Below, piece after piece: positions 12,296 through 22,864 of a stretch of DNA of 64,000 nucleotides. This DNA comes from Labia minor (lineage: Eukaryota; Arthropoda; Insecta; Dermaptera; Spongiphoridae), in the NCBI GenBank assembly GCA_963082975.1, contig OY720345.1, positions 75,299,034 to 75,363,033 on the forward strand, given 5' to 3'. Each line of letters opens with the position of its first letter. The first letter of the stretch is position 1. Under the pieces are notes generated by a model. The model had not been told where the DNA came from. It ran no database searches and worked only from the letters and a program-made list of their open reading frames with translations. The position numbers were made by a program, and so were the translations under genes.

Positions 12296-14056
12296 TATAT
12301 ACTCAAACTTTTATTGAATTTTTGATGGAAATATTTTAACAAGTAGTTATATTCCATATTAAATGAAACATTAAACATATTAAAGTACAAGTGTAGTAGT
12401 ATATTAAGAATTTTTTTTAAAAAAAATTAATAATTGTACTTTTTAGTTAAAACTACACTCTTAACCATAAATTATAACGTAGATGAAGACATTTTTTAAT
12501 TTCTTTTTATCCTCTAATTAAATCTATGTTATTACTTGAAGGACATTAATATAATTGAAAATAATTTACAATTAATGGAATATTTCTAAATCTACGCCAT
12601 TCCAAACCATGCTTAGTTATATGATACTTAATTAATCTTAAAAAGATGGGGCAATTGTTAATTTAATTATTAAGCTATAAAGGTAATTCTATTTATTTAT
12701 TTTTTTATGTCATTCTTCATTCAAAGTTTACATTAAATTAACTCAATTAGTTTTTTAAAAAAAAACATTATTTATTAATTTTTTTTTGTATTTTAATGTA
12801 TGTATGTTCGAGTAAATATGCAATTTATAAATGTGATTATAGATAAATAAATGTATCCAGAAGATCTTATTAAATCTGATGATGTATATAGATATATAAA
12901 CACGAGTAAAAGAATTCTATAAATGCCTGAAAAAAGATTTTATGAATTAAAAATCGTCTAGAAAGGCAAATGATTTATCAAGGATTGTAATGTTATTACA
13001 AAGGCAATGAAAAATTTCATTCCAAAGCAAATTGACAAATGGCATTTCTAATACAATTCTTGACAAAGACAAAAAAGTTGTAGATTTTATTCATTCAATC
13101 TGTTTCCATGACTATGATTAGCTAATAATGTGTTCTCGACAGTGTTTTGCACGCGCATTACAACCATCTGAATCACTTGTCACTAGTGATCTCGGAGTCG
13201 TTCATTAGTCACTCGTTCATATAACGAGTCAACTGTGTTATAGATCGGGTTCTTATTGATTTTTATCGTTCTGTATCCGATATTTATTTCTTGTTGTGTT
13301 GTTCTCCTTAAGCGGAACCTAAAAGACTTTGATGTTTCAATAAGAATAAGAAAATATTTTATTTTTATATGGATTTTCAATAACGAAAAAAAAAAATGAA
13401 TATCTTAGCCATTTCGAAAGAATCCCAACGCACCATAAATGATTGGCTAGATGAAAAAAATATACAGACGTATATCAACACAAACTTAATCTTAAATAGG
13501 AAAATATAGGAGATTTGATTTAATTCATCGAAAACAATAAATAAAATAAGATTTTGAAATACTTTTCCTTATTTATTAAATTATATTTTTCATTATAAGA
13601 GGGGCAGATACATCTATATATCTAGCATATACCTAGATTTACAAGTGATGAATATAAAATACCCAATAGATAAATAAATATATTTAAATTTATATATTAT
13701 ATAATAATATTAATAATACGAAATATCATCCACTCTAGGTTAAAGAGATGTAGAAATTCAAATTATTTATGTGGGACAGGTTAATAATTAAATAAAAAAT
13801 TATTAAATGTTTCTGCATTTTTTTTTATAATTATAAAAATCTTAAAGTAAAAGTATTTACAATAATAAATTTTCTAATATTTAACAAATGTATATAATCA
13901 CTATATACATAATACTTACTTACTTTACACATATTCAATTTAAATTTATTTATTTATTTTTCTATTTATATATTAAAAAAAAATAAAGGGGTTTATCGCT
14001 CGCGTAAGAATTATTATCAAAGGGGATAAAAATTAAAATATATAAAACAATTATTT
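12296..14056. other. AT-rich DNA with a small less-AT-rich patch
   Basis: Mostly low-complexity. About 13080-13340 is somewhat richer in G+C; it holds a 65-residue minus-strand frame (13183-13380) with no recognisable domain, so no gene is called. An A/T-rich stretch resumes after 13390. Confidence 0.5.
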
Positions 14057-14490
14057 TGCTGGTGGTGTGAGGCATGGTCTATGACCTTAGGAGACGAGAG
14101 TAGATTTAGAGTATTTGAGAATAGGAATCTTCACAGTATTTATGGGCCAAAGAAAAATGAGGTCACCGAGGAATATAGCGCAGACTGCATAACGAGGAAT
14201 TGCATTACCTCAAGATATAGTTAGAATTATAAAATCGATAAGGCACGTGGCTAGAATGAGAGAGGAAAGAATGGCGAAAAATATCTTGGTGAGGAGTCCG
14301 ATTGGGAAATGCCCTCTTGGAAGACCAAGATCGGCGTGGGTGGATAATGTAGGAAGGGACGTGAGAGAGATGGGAGAGGGTAGGGATTGGAGGGTTGTGG
14401 CTCAGTATAGGGATACTTGGAGAAGTGTGGTTGCTGCGGCCAAGAACTTTCGAGTTCCGTAGAGCCACAGAGATAGATAGATAGATATTA
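14057..14490 (+). pseudogene. LINE 3' fragment (reverse transcriptase C-terminal tail)
   Basis: The plus strand reads a decayed thumb region (GDESRFRVFENR-like, then SIYGPKKNEVTEE in a shifted frame) followed by an open frame at 14247-14462 with ARMREERMAKNIL, GKCPLGRPRSAWVDNVGRD and DWRVVAQYRDTWRSVVAAA. It ends with AAKNFRVP and stop, then a (GATA)n tail at about 14473-14490. Frameshifts and stops upstream make it a 5'-truncated dead insertion, the usual fate of LINEs. No endonuclease or reverse transcriptase catalytic motif is present. Confidence 0.75.
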
Positions 14491-15190
14491 AAGAAAGAAT
14501 AAACAATTAAATTGAATTTTTTCAATTTATATTTTAATGAAGAAAACAAAATCTATTTATTATAAAAATTCATAGATTAAATTTATTTATCGTCACACAT
14601 TATCTTATTAAATTATAGATGTTTTAAAATTTTATTAGTTACTTGTTAATCATAAAGTAATACATTTTTATATTTTTACATGTTTAACTCTTAATTCAAT
14701 TCAAATGAGAAGATATAAATATATGATAAATCACAATTTAAAAATACTATTAATTAAAAATTATTTATTAAATTGATCAATTTTAACTTTAAAGTAATAT
14801 TTTTTTTAATAATAAAATTTCATTGTATGATGTTGTTCATGTTTATGTATTTATCTATTAATTAATGGAAAGAAATATAAAACTTGTACTTTGGAATTTT
14901 TATTATAATGTATGTAATGATACTATAATTAAAAAATTAAGATAAATGTCTTACATCATCTGAATGATGTTGGCAAATTATGGCATTAAATTAGATATGA
15001 ATACTAAAAGTCCATGATTAAAAATGAAAGAATTGTTAAATAATTATTTTTTTTTGCTTTTGTTTTTTATTCCTTTCTAAAAAAGATAAAACAAAATAAA
15101 AGATTTGAATTTTTAAATGTCAAGATTCACAGAAGAGAGCATAATTAAACCAAAACATCTATGAAAGCTAAAAATTATTAAAATTATCGA
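14491..15190. other. AT-rich DNA, nothing recognised
   Basis: Low-complexity A/T sequence after the LINE tail; nothing can be assigned. Confidence 0.55.
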
Positions 15191-15194
15191 AATA

Positions 15195-15610
15195 ATTAAT
15201 TTTAATTATATGGTAATGTCATCGTTGAGACAGTTGGACAGACAATAGCTATATGAATGAGATATTTATTGGCTCGAGGTCCAGATAAGCCCGGATCCAC
15301 CCACCAGACCGAGTGAGCACTGGAGCCTTCAACTGGAAAGGCGTTGCGATTGCCACAAGTAAATAAAGCACCACGGTTGGCTTTCACGACCTCCATCATG
15401 AAGATTCTATCGACACATTACGTAGTTTAAACAACGTATTAATTTGTTGTCATAATTTATGCCGCGTGCTCGTCGATATTGTTCTAGGATTTTAAGAAAT
15501 ATTCTCCTGGAGGCGCCAGGGCTCCTATCAAGAGATCATGACTCGGGCAAATTAAAGCTATCATTTATTTACATTGGCCAGCACCTCCCACTAGGCTTTA
15601 TTTACAATTC
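15195..15610. promoter_or_regulatory. GC-richer single-copy island, candidate regulatory element
   Basis: A stretch of balanced composition with no similarity to the repeat families in this window. It contains TGGCTCGAGG, CCCGGATCC and CCTGGAGGCGCC words. The longest minus-strand frame (15202-15399, 65 residues) has no recognisable domain, no obvious splice context and no start-site support. A conserved non-coding element is a reasonable guess, on composition alone. Confidence 0.22.
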
Positions 15611-15879
15611 CCTAGACACAACAAAAAAAACTTAAGTATAATCGTTAATCGATCTTATAATAATTTATTTCTTCAATTTATCTTAAAACGAATCATTAAA
15701 CTTAATTCAATTAGATAGTGAGCTAAGGAAATGGAATTTGAAATGTTACAATCTCTAAATGAGAAGTCAAAGATCAACAGCTGGAAAAGCAATCAAACTT
15801 TTCCATCTCTCTTTTGCATAGTCTAAATTTATATATACGTATAAATATATTTATTATTTATTTTTAATATAAAAAAACA

Positions 15880-16008
15880 TTAATAGTAAACTAAGGATAC
15901 ATTTGAGGAAGTTGGGAGAGAATAGAAATTGGATGGAGGTGGTTTAGGATAGAAACTATTAGAGGAATGTTTATCGAGTTACTCAGGCCGATAAATTTTT
16001 GATCTGAT
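15880..16008 (+). repeat. Possible decayed LINE 3' tail
   Basis: The plus strand can be read as ENRNWMEVV, stop, DRNY and later RNVYRVTQADK, which resembles the NRDWRVVAQDRDTWRSVVAAAK tail of the better LINE copies here. It is heavily mutated and immediately precedes an hAT target duplication. Confidence 0.35.
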
Positions 16009-16018
16009 GATTTATCAT

Positions 16019-16907
16019 CAGTGATGTATTGCTAAAATAAGAAGTAAGGGAACGCATAATGGGAGTAAAAAAAGTCCTATTTTGAGCATTTTTTTCCATA
16101 TAAGTTTTTATTCTTTTTACTATCTCGCCAGAGATAGTATTGCGATCATGAAAATTTTCGATGTTGAGATTTTGATGTTTTTATACGTTTTGAAGGTTCC
16201 TGAATCATTTTCACTAAGGTTGAGAAAAATGTCTGTGTGTGTGTGTGTATATGTGCGTGTGTGTATGTATGTAGACAAGATTACGCAAAAACGATTTGAG
16301 CTAGAATCATGAAATTTGGTAGACGGGCATTATTCAACATTCGTAGTTTTCTATCAACTTTTGACAAATGTAGCTCACCCGGAAGAGGGTCATTACTTAC
16401 AACGTTTTGATTTTTTTCCTCTAACATGACCGTAAAAATAAATATATATGTTTGATAGTTTTTTCACATAATTAATAATTGTATAAAACTGCTATATATA
16501 GAATTTCAGCTTGATTGAATTGCTGAAAGTACCAGAATTAATTTTTTAAACTGCAAATCTCACGCGCCAACACGTGCCATGGTGCCATCAATAAAAAGCC
16601 AAACATGCGCTGGTTTAATATTTATTATTTATAATTTATAATTAATTAAATTTAATTTAAATATAATATATTATGTTATTTAATCCAATTCAAATTGCGA
16701 GATAGTCGAGTGGAGACACTCCAGCTAATTTATTCTTATACTCTAGTATACTAGTATACAAAATATTAACGAACACATAAAAAGAAATTCTAACAGCAGA
16801 TTTAAGTGGGAGTTGTCGGGACATGAAAAAGTACTGGAACGCGTTTCGGTTCTGAAAAAAGGTAAGGGAACGTCGTTCCCCCGCTTTCCCTTCCTAATAC
16901 ACCACTG
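16019..16907 (+). mobile_element. hAT-type MITE L, copy 1, with nested family-A repeat
   Basis: Ends CAGTGATGTATTG and AATACACCACTG are inverted repeats, flanked by the perfect 8-bp duplication TTTATCAT (16011-16018 and 16908-16915). Without the nested A repeat (16119-16726) the host is only about 280 bp. It includes the distinctive GTCGGGACATGAAAAAGTAC and GGAACGTCGTTCCCCCG segments also present at 39200-39300. At 16765/16766 it preserves the uninterrupted A/T site into which a Helitron has inserted in the other copy. Confidence 0.85.
16119..16726 (+). repeat. Family A repeat, copy 2 (nested)
   Basis: Complete 608-bp copy inserted into the hAT MITE. Both termini are intact: ACTATCTCGC at 5' and GCGAGATAGT near 3' form an inverted pair, and the 5' end itself folds (ACTATCTCGCCAGAGATAGT). 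The 3' end carries the small hairpin GAGTGGAGACACTC followed by CAGCT. Confidence 0.88.
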
Positions 16908-16939
16908 TTTATCATAATACAATTAGGTATAATAAATGT

Positions 16940-17175
16940 AGTACCGGGACCCCGAGCCTCGGCTCGGTACTTAAGTTAAAAAAAATGATTCATTATTATT
17001 GGATTTGGCTGGTAATATTAATACCTGGGACACCGAGCTCTCGCTCTACCCTTTAAAAAATATTGATACACAATTCTTTAATTATTTATTACAATTATTA
17101 AATGTTACACATTTGCATCAATCTGATTAAAATTAATGAACTTGTGCTCCTCAATAATACATAAATATATAATAT
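16940..17175 (+). repeat. Family K repeat fragments, copy 2
   Basis: Two K-type starts lie close together: TAGTACCGGGACCCCGAGC at about 16942, containing the palindrome CCGAGCCTCGGCTCGG, and AATACCTGGGACACCGAGC at about 17020. The second continues through TTGCATCAATCTGATTAAAAT and then fades at about 17175. Both are truncated. Confidence 0.5.
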
Positions 17176-17329
17176 ATAGGTACATATATTTTTTTTCTAT
17201 AGTGTTTTTTTGAAAAACTGTTTAGCGCCCCAAGTGGTTATAAAACAAACTAAAGACAAAAAAACGTGCTTTGCAGCTTTTCGGAATTAAAAAAGCAAAA
17301 TTGGCAGTCGTGGGACTGGCCGACAGAAG

Positions 17330-17830
17330 TGAAAACTTCTGCGTAAGAAATTTTAAAACAGACGAAATTCGCGCTATTTCACGAGAAAGATGAATTTCAT
17401 ATGCATGTATATATATATAACTTATATATTATTTTAAACATATATTTTAAACAAATTTGTAACTTATATTTATATATATATAAATACACAACTTTGTTTA
17501 AAATATTGCAATACGAACTGTTTTATAATTCTTATCTCTAACATAAAATATATATTTATTATGTGAAGTTCATTTCGTATAATTTTGATTATATATGTAT
17601 ATATGAAATGAACTTTACATAATAAATATATATTTATATGTTAGAGATAATTTATAAAACAGTTCTAATGACAATTCAAATTTCGCGCTCTGTTATAAGA
17701 AATTTGAAAGCAGATGGTTTCATGGTGTTGGTCACGATCACGCGAGTTCTATACTTTTTCCCCATCCCGCAAAAGTGCTCAACGCCGCTAAAGAAGTTTT
17801 CACTTCAAAAATTATTTAATATTTGGAAAT
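17330..17830. repeat. Foldback (long imperfect inverted repeat)
   Basis: The inner arms, 17515-17580 and 17600-17667, are about 65 bp, inverted and nearly matching: GAACTGTTTTATAATTCTTA opposite the complement of ATTTATAAAACAGTTC. Outside these, GAAGTGAAAACTTCT at about 17326 and the complement of AAGAAGTTTTCACTTC at about 17792 extend the symmetry loosely. No coding capacity is seen. Confidence 0.6.
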
Positions 17831-17879
17831 ATATCTGACTTATAGAAAAAATGAATATTAATTAAAGAAAGAAATAGTT

Positions 17880-18545
17880 TTTAAAATATCCTGAATAATA
17901 TGTAACAATTTTCAAGATAGAAATTTATTACAATATTACAATTATTAACTGTTGCATCATTGCATCAATCTGATTAAAATGAATGGAACTTCGGGTACTC
18001 AATAATAATAAATAAAATAATATTAATAAATATATTGAATAATATTTTATTGAAAAAATATTAAAACTTATAAAACTATCTAAAACTTTATTAATAAAAG
18101 AACAATGAATAAATAAATATAGAATAGTAATTTATTAAAAAGTAAACAATAGATAAAAAGAAAAAAAAATAACAAAATCATTATTTTCATTTTTAAATAA
18201 CGATTCACCCGGCGAGTTTCGAACCGACGAAATCCACTCGTTAAAACATCAGTCCAACCGCTGGACTATATGTATTTAGATAAAAAATTGTCATTTTTTT
18301 ACTGTCTTAGCAGGCAGTATTAAAAATTTTGACGTTTTCCATATAATATATAATTTTCAATTAAGAAATTAATAATGAAGCTGTATGTTTCAAGAGATAT
18401 CATCAATAAAACTTAATTTTTCTTTATAAATACTATATCTAGTGTGAATTTGAAAAAAATCGTTAGAGCGGTTTTTGAGAACCATGATATATAGATAAAT
18501 ACATATATACAATTTTAGCTAGCATAATAAGATAAGATATATATT
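17880..18545 (+). repeat. Family K repeat, copy 3
   Basis: Shares ATTGCATCAATCTGATTAAA and the following AT-rich body with copy 1, and ends ATATATACAATTTTAGCTAG then CATAATAAGATAAGATATA. The canonical CACCGAGC start is missing. A tRNA-like segment lies inside it (18205-18270). Confidence 0.55.
18205..18270 (-). repeat. tRNA-like segment (SINE head)
   Basis: The minus strand reads TAGTCCAGCGGTTGGAC (A-box-like) followed about 30 nt later by GGTTCGAAACTCGCC (a good B box). It does not form a convincing complete tRNA and sits in a repeat, so a tRNA-derived SINE promoter is more likely than a functional tRNA gene. Confidence 0.5.
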
Positions 18546-19084
18546 TATATTATATATACTATTTATTAAATATATTTACCTATACCTAAGAACATTTGAA
18601 TTTATTTCTAATTATATATATTTTCACTCTACAAAAAATTTAGAGAATAAGTTTGCTATATATTATAAATTTTCAAGTTGATATAATTTTTTATTAAAAC
18701 TATTAATACTATATATAAAGACAATAGTTTAACATAATATATTAATATCATTCAACAAAGTCTATAATAAAAAATTCTCCAATTCTCCTTTTATTTTTGC
18801 TTTAGTATATTCAATAAAAAGTAAAAATCATAAGGTTCATTACTCCTTTTTGCTTGAAACCTTTGTTTTTCTTTATCGAATTTTTTGTATCCTGTAAAAT
18901 TAATTGAAAAAATTGATTGCATTTGCATAAATGCAGAATTTAATTTATAATTTATTTAGGTGATATATTATTTTCATTTTTTTTATAACGAGTAATAGTA
19001 AATTTAATCAATGAATAGTATAATTATTTTTCATTATTATAAAAATTGTCTTTGAAGTTATTTGAATTTATTAAAAAATTAAAT
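18546..19084. other. AT-rich DNA, nothing recognised
   Basis: Low-complexity A/T sequence with no supported gene or repeat boundary. Confidence 0.55.
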
Positions 19085-19605
19085 TAAACTAATTAATTTA
19101 AATCATAAAGTAAAATGGTTTAACACTATTATATATATTTATAATTTACACCTAACGCTAATTGTATAGGTAAAATGTCACTTCCGGTAGTCAGATCATG
19201 ATGAAATTTGGTACCTGATTTTTTTTCATATTTTTAAATCTATATACAAAATATGAAGCAAATATCTCGAAGCAAACTGGTACTTTACTTGAAAGGTAAA
19301 CGCAACCAGTGTAGGTAAAGTACCACTTCCGGTTAACCGATTTTGACGAAATTTTGATAGAAATCTACAAACTGTGAATAATATTGGTGTACCAAATTTC
19401 GAAGTCCTAACTTGATTAGTTTTTGAGTAAATTTGCTCACAGACATTACATACATACATACATACATACACACACACAGACATAATTCGAAAAATGGTAT
19501 TTTCCGACTCAGGGAGGTCTAAAACGTCATTGATCTATCGAAATCTCGAAGTCGAAATTTTTGACGATTCCAAATACTTCCCTTATACGAAGTATGCGAG
19601 AAAGT
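19085..19605 (-). repeat. Family D repeat, copy 1
   Basis: Dispersed repeat related to family A. On the minus strand it starts ACTTTCTCGCATACTTCGTA (compare ACTATCTCGC of A), then a CCCTGAGTCGG segment, a GT/TATG simple repeat (19446-19480), the core GAAATTTGGTACACC, ACCGGAAGTGGTAC and an AT-rich end. Other copies are at 27343 and 58792. The 85-residue open frame is repeat-derived and not a gene. Confidence 0.8.
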
Positions 19606-19646
19606 AAAAATTATGAAATATATAATTTTAAAAATGTTTAGATATT

Positions 19647-19846
19647 TTTACCGACCTACGATAGGAAGGGATGGTATTGTTTTCATACCAAATTTCACAT
19701 AGATATTTTTACATATCTCCACGAATCATGCATTTTGTTAACAGAAAAAAGTATTTTTAGCATGATGTCTGTCCGTCTGTCGATTGTGTCTCCATATAGA
19801 CGTGTATAGCTTGAACGGCTCAATGTGGATTTTGAAATACATAATC
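19647..19846 (+). repeat. Family B fragment
   Basis: Matches the central part of the family-B hAT elements: ACCGACCTACGATAGGAAGG, CACATAGATATTTTTACATA-type and TTAGCATGATGTCTGTCCG. Truncated at both ends, with no termini or target duplication. Confidence 0.7.
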
Positions 19847-19869
19847 ATAAGATATTCATCACTCTAACC

Positions 19870-20241
19870 CAGTGATTCTCAACCTGGGCGATATCGCCCC
19901 CTGGGGGGCGATCGACATCTTAAAGGGGACGATTATTTGACTAAACGATTTTGGGGGGCGAAATCATTTTCAACTTTAAAACAAAGGTAAGATGATTTTG
20001 CGAACAGGCTTTTTAAACATTTCCTCTTTTTTCAAGTTTTTTCAAAATGGTTCTAAAAAAAAGGTCAGATGATTTTGCAATCAGGTTCAGAAACTCGATT
20101 TTTGAATATGGCTCTAAGTATCACCTAGCGTACCTACCTTATATTAGAGATTATTTTTATCTGTAAAAATTTATAGGGGGGCGAATTAAGAAGCGGGTCT
20201 TACAAAGTGGGCGTTTGGTCCAAAAGGGTTGAGAAACATTG
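19870..20241. mobile_element. hAT-type MITE (M1)
   Basis: 372 bp with termini CAGTGATTCTCAACC and GGTTGAGAAACATTG, flanked by the perfect 8-bp duplication CTCTAACC (19862-19869 and 20242-20249). The interior is G-rich (GGGGGGCGA words) and carries the shared module AATGGTTCTAAAAAAAAGG. It encodes no protein and would depend on an hAT transposase supplied elsewhere. Confidence 0.85.
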
Positions 20242-20249
20242 CTCTAACC

Positions 20250-20927
20250 TATGTATTATTTTATTATATTCCACATCACACTTTTAAAATATTTTAAATA
20301 CTTATATAGCTATTATGTATATAATAATAAAATCGAAAAGTTACCAAATACTTGAACATTTGATAAAACAAATCACTTTCTAATAGAAAGATGGAATGAT
20401 TTTATATTTATACGTAATCTACTTCTTTTATTTAGTTTAATAATAAGAAACAAAAAAAAAAAAAATAAAATAAATAATAATAATAAATACTTTGTAAATT
20501 TAGACTAACAATAAATAATATTTTTAATATGTAGTAAATTGTTGATGTAGGATAAGTAATATGGAAAAATTACAAAATTCTATTTCATATATAAAAAAAA
20601 AACAATAAAAAGAACATCATTTTTTTATAGGATTATGCATAAGTAATTTCGTGTAATTGACTTGGTTATATAATGCAATGTATTTATAATTTATAACATG
20701 TTCATTTAAAAATTTTAATATATTGAAGAAGAAAAATACTATGCTATTAAATCAATAATAAATATTTTTTATACTAGAATTCAATCATCAATATGAATAG
20801 ATTTGAAAGAAAGAAGGTATATAATTACATTCATATATCTTAAGGTGGATATTATATTTTCTTAAAATTGTGACAAAGAATATTTAATCGAAATTCATAA
20901 AACAATCAAAATAGATGAGAGGTTAAA
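20250..20927. other. AT-rich DNA, nothing recognised
   Basis: A/T-rich low-complexity spacer between two MITEs; no supported feature. Confidence 0.55.
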
Positions 20928-20935
20928 GCCTAATT

Positions 20936-21174
20936 CAGTGGTTTCCAACATGTGGGGCGCGCCCACCTTGAGGGGCGCGAAGGCAATTCAAGTGCCCGCA
21001 AACTTTTAAAAATTTTCAATTTTTTTCCAATATGGTTCTAAAAAAAAGGTAAGATGATTTTGCAATGCTCTCAACCATGGCCCACCCCTGTTCCCCGTTG
21101 TTATATTATTTCAGAAATGTGTAAGGGGGCGCAAGAAAAAGGGGGCGCCGGTACAGAAAGGTTGGAAACCACTT
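20936..21174. mobile_element. hAT-type MITE (M2)
   Basis: 239 bp with termini CAGTGGTTTCCAACATG and GGTTGGAAACCACTT, flanked by GCCTAATT (20928-20935) and GCCTAATC (21175-21182), a 7-of-8 matching target duplication. It contains GGGGCGCGCCCACC and the module ATATGGTTCTAAAAAAAAGG. Confidence 0.8.
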
Positions 21175-21182
21175 GCCTAATC

Positions 21183-21319
21183 TAATAATAATAATAATAA
21201 TAATAAAGAAGGATATAACAAGAATACTTATGATATTTGAATTTTAAAAAAAGAAATTGATGTAGAATTTATTTAATATTTTTTTTATTTTTGAAGAACC
21301 CTTGAACGAAGTGGTTCAG
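21183..21319. repeat. AAT simple repeat and AT-rich spacer
   Basis: An (ATA)n run at about 21183-21206 directly follows the MITE; the rest is low-complexity. Confidence 0.6.
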
Positions 21320-21610
21320 TAATGTAAAATAATATTGGAAGAGTGTGTTGTCTGTTATGTTTCATCATCAGCGTCACATTTGCTTGTCCGTACTAATGTG
21401 GATGTGGTGTCCATTGGTTCTGGCACACGATGCTACAACAACGTTGGTAATCGCACCGGCGACACACTTAAGTTGCGTAACCCGCGGAGCATCACCCGCG
21501 CATTTGGCTTCACTTCATTTGCCTCGCTTTCCAATAACTCAACTCAATGTCCCTTAATGGAACTGGAATCACAAGTGTAATTATGTCGATGAAAGGTCAT
21601 ATTCCGAACA
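21320..21610. promoter_or_regulatory. GC-richer single-copy island, candidate regulatory element
   Basis: About 290 bp of higher complexity without a match to the window's repeats, including CGCACCGGCGACAC and CCCGCGGAGCATCACCCGCG. Two plus-strand frames overlap it in different phases (21335-21580 and 21345-21557); neither shows a known domain or splice sites, so coding is not called. Confidence 0.22.
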
Positions 21611-21682
21611 GCGAATGCCCAATGAATTTTAATTAGAAAATCAACTTTATTTGTATACTTAAAGAAACAAAATAATAGTTAA

Positions 21683-21714
<32 letters not shown>

Positions 21715-22232
21715 TGGTTACTCTACACCTATAATCCCCATCTATTCATAATACACGTTTTATTATATTCCTTATTAATTATATCAAAAGTGATTTCAAT
21801 TACATAATTTATAAATAAATAGAAACTATAATCGATTATATTTATTAAAGAAAATTAAAATTCTGTTATTTCGAAATAAGAATAATTCTTCTCTTTAAAT
21901 ATTTCCAAATAACCTATAATATATTCTGTGATAAAAATGTCCTTTTAGAATTGAACATATATCTTATCAATGGAAAGTAATTTTCTATTGATGGCATTTA
22001 GGTTATCCTCAATTCAAAGCTTAGATAATTTTTGTTTTCAATGATTTTGAAAATATACAAGTAATACAAATAAAAAAAGTAATAAAATCAATTCCTATTC
22101 AAGACACATATAAAAAACTAAATTAATTAATTTTATTTTATAAATGAATTAAAATTTAAAAAACTGTATTAAAATCATTTGTTTTCAATGATTTTAAAAA
22201 TAAACAAGTAATTCAAAAAGTAAAAAAAAATT
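21611..22232. other. AT-rich DNA with TA microsatellite
   Basis: Contains a (TA)n tract at about 21684-21713; the rest is A/T-rich with no supported gene. Confidence 0.6.
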
Positions 22233-22864
22233 AGCTGGAGTGTCTCCACTCGACTATCTCGCAATTTGAATTGGATTAAATAACATAATATATTATATTT
22301 AAATTAAATTTAATTAATTATAAATTATAAATAATAAATAATAAATATTAAACCAGCGCATGTTTGGCTTTTTGTTGATGGCACCACGTCACGTGTTGGC
22401 GCGTGAGATTTGCAGTGTTAAAAAATTAATTCTGGTAATTTCAGCGAATCAATCAAGCTGAAATTCTATATATAGCAGTTTTATACAATTATTAATCATG
22501 TGAAAAATTATCAAACATAAATCTTTATTTTTACGGTCACTTTAGAGGAAAAAAAATCAAAACGTTGTAGGTAATGACCCTCTTCCGGTTGAGCTACATT
22601 TCTCAAAAGTTGATAGAAAACTATGAATTTTGAATAATGTCCATGTACCAAATTTCATCATTCTAGCTCAAACCGTTTTTGCGTAATCTTGCCTACATAC
22701 ACACACACAGACACACAGACACAGACACACACACACACACACACACACAGACATTTTTCTCAACCTTAGTGAAAATGATTCAGGAACCTTCAAAAAGTAT
22801 AAAAACATCAAAATCTCAACATCGAAAATTTTCGTGATCGCAATACTATCTCTGGCGAGATAGT
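22233..22864 (-). repeat. Family A repeat, copy 3
   Basis: Full-length inverted copy with both ends intact (AGCTGGAGTGTCTCC at left, GGCGAGATAGT at right). It has the longest CA/GT tract of the family in this window (about 22692-22752). The minus-strand 77-residue frame crosses the tract and is not a gene. Confidence 0.88.

Noticed and set aside
18205..18270. Functional tRNA gene
   Set aside because: Good B box but no convincing acceptor-stem pairing, and it is embedded in a repeat; called a SINE head instead.
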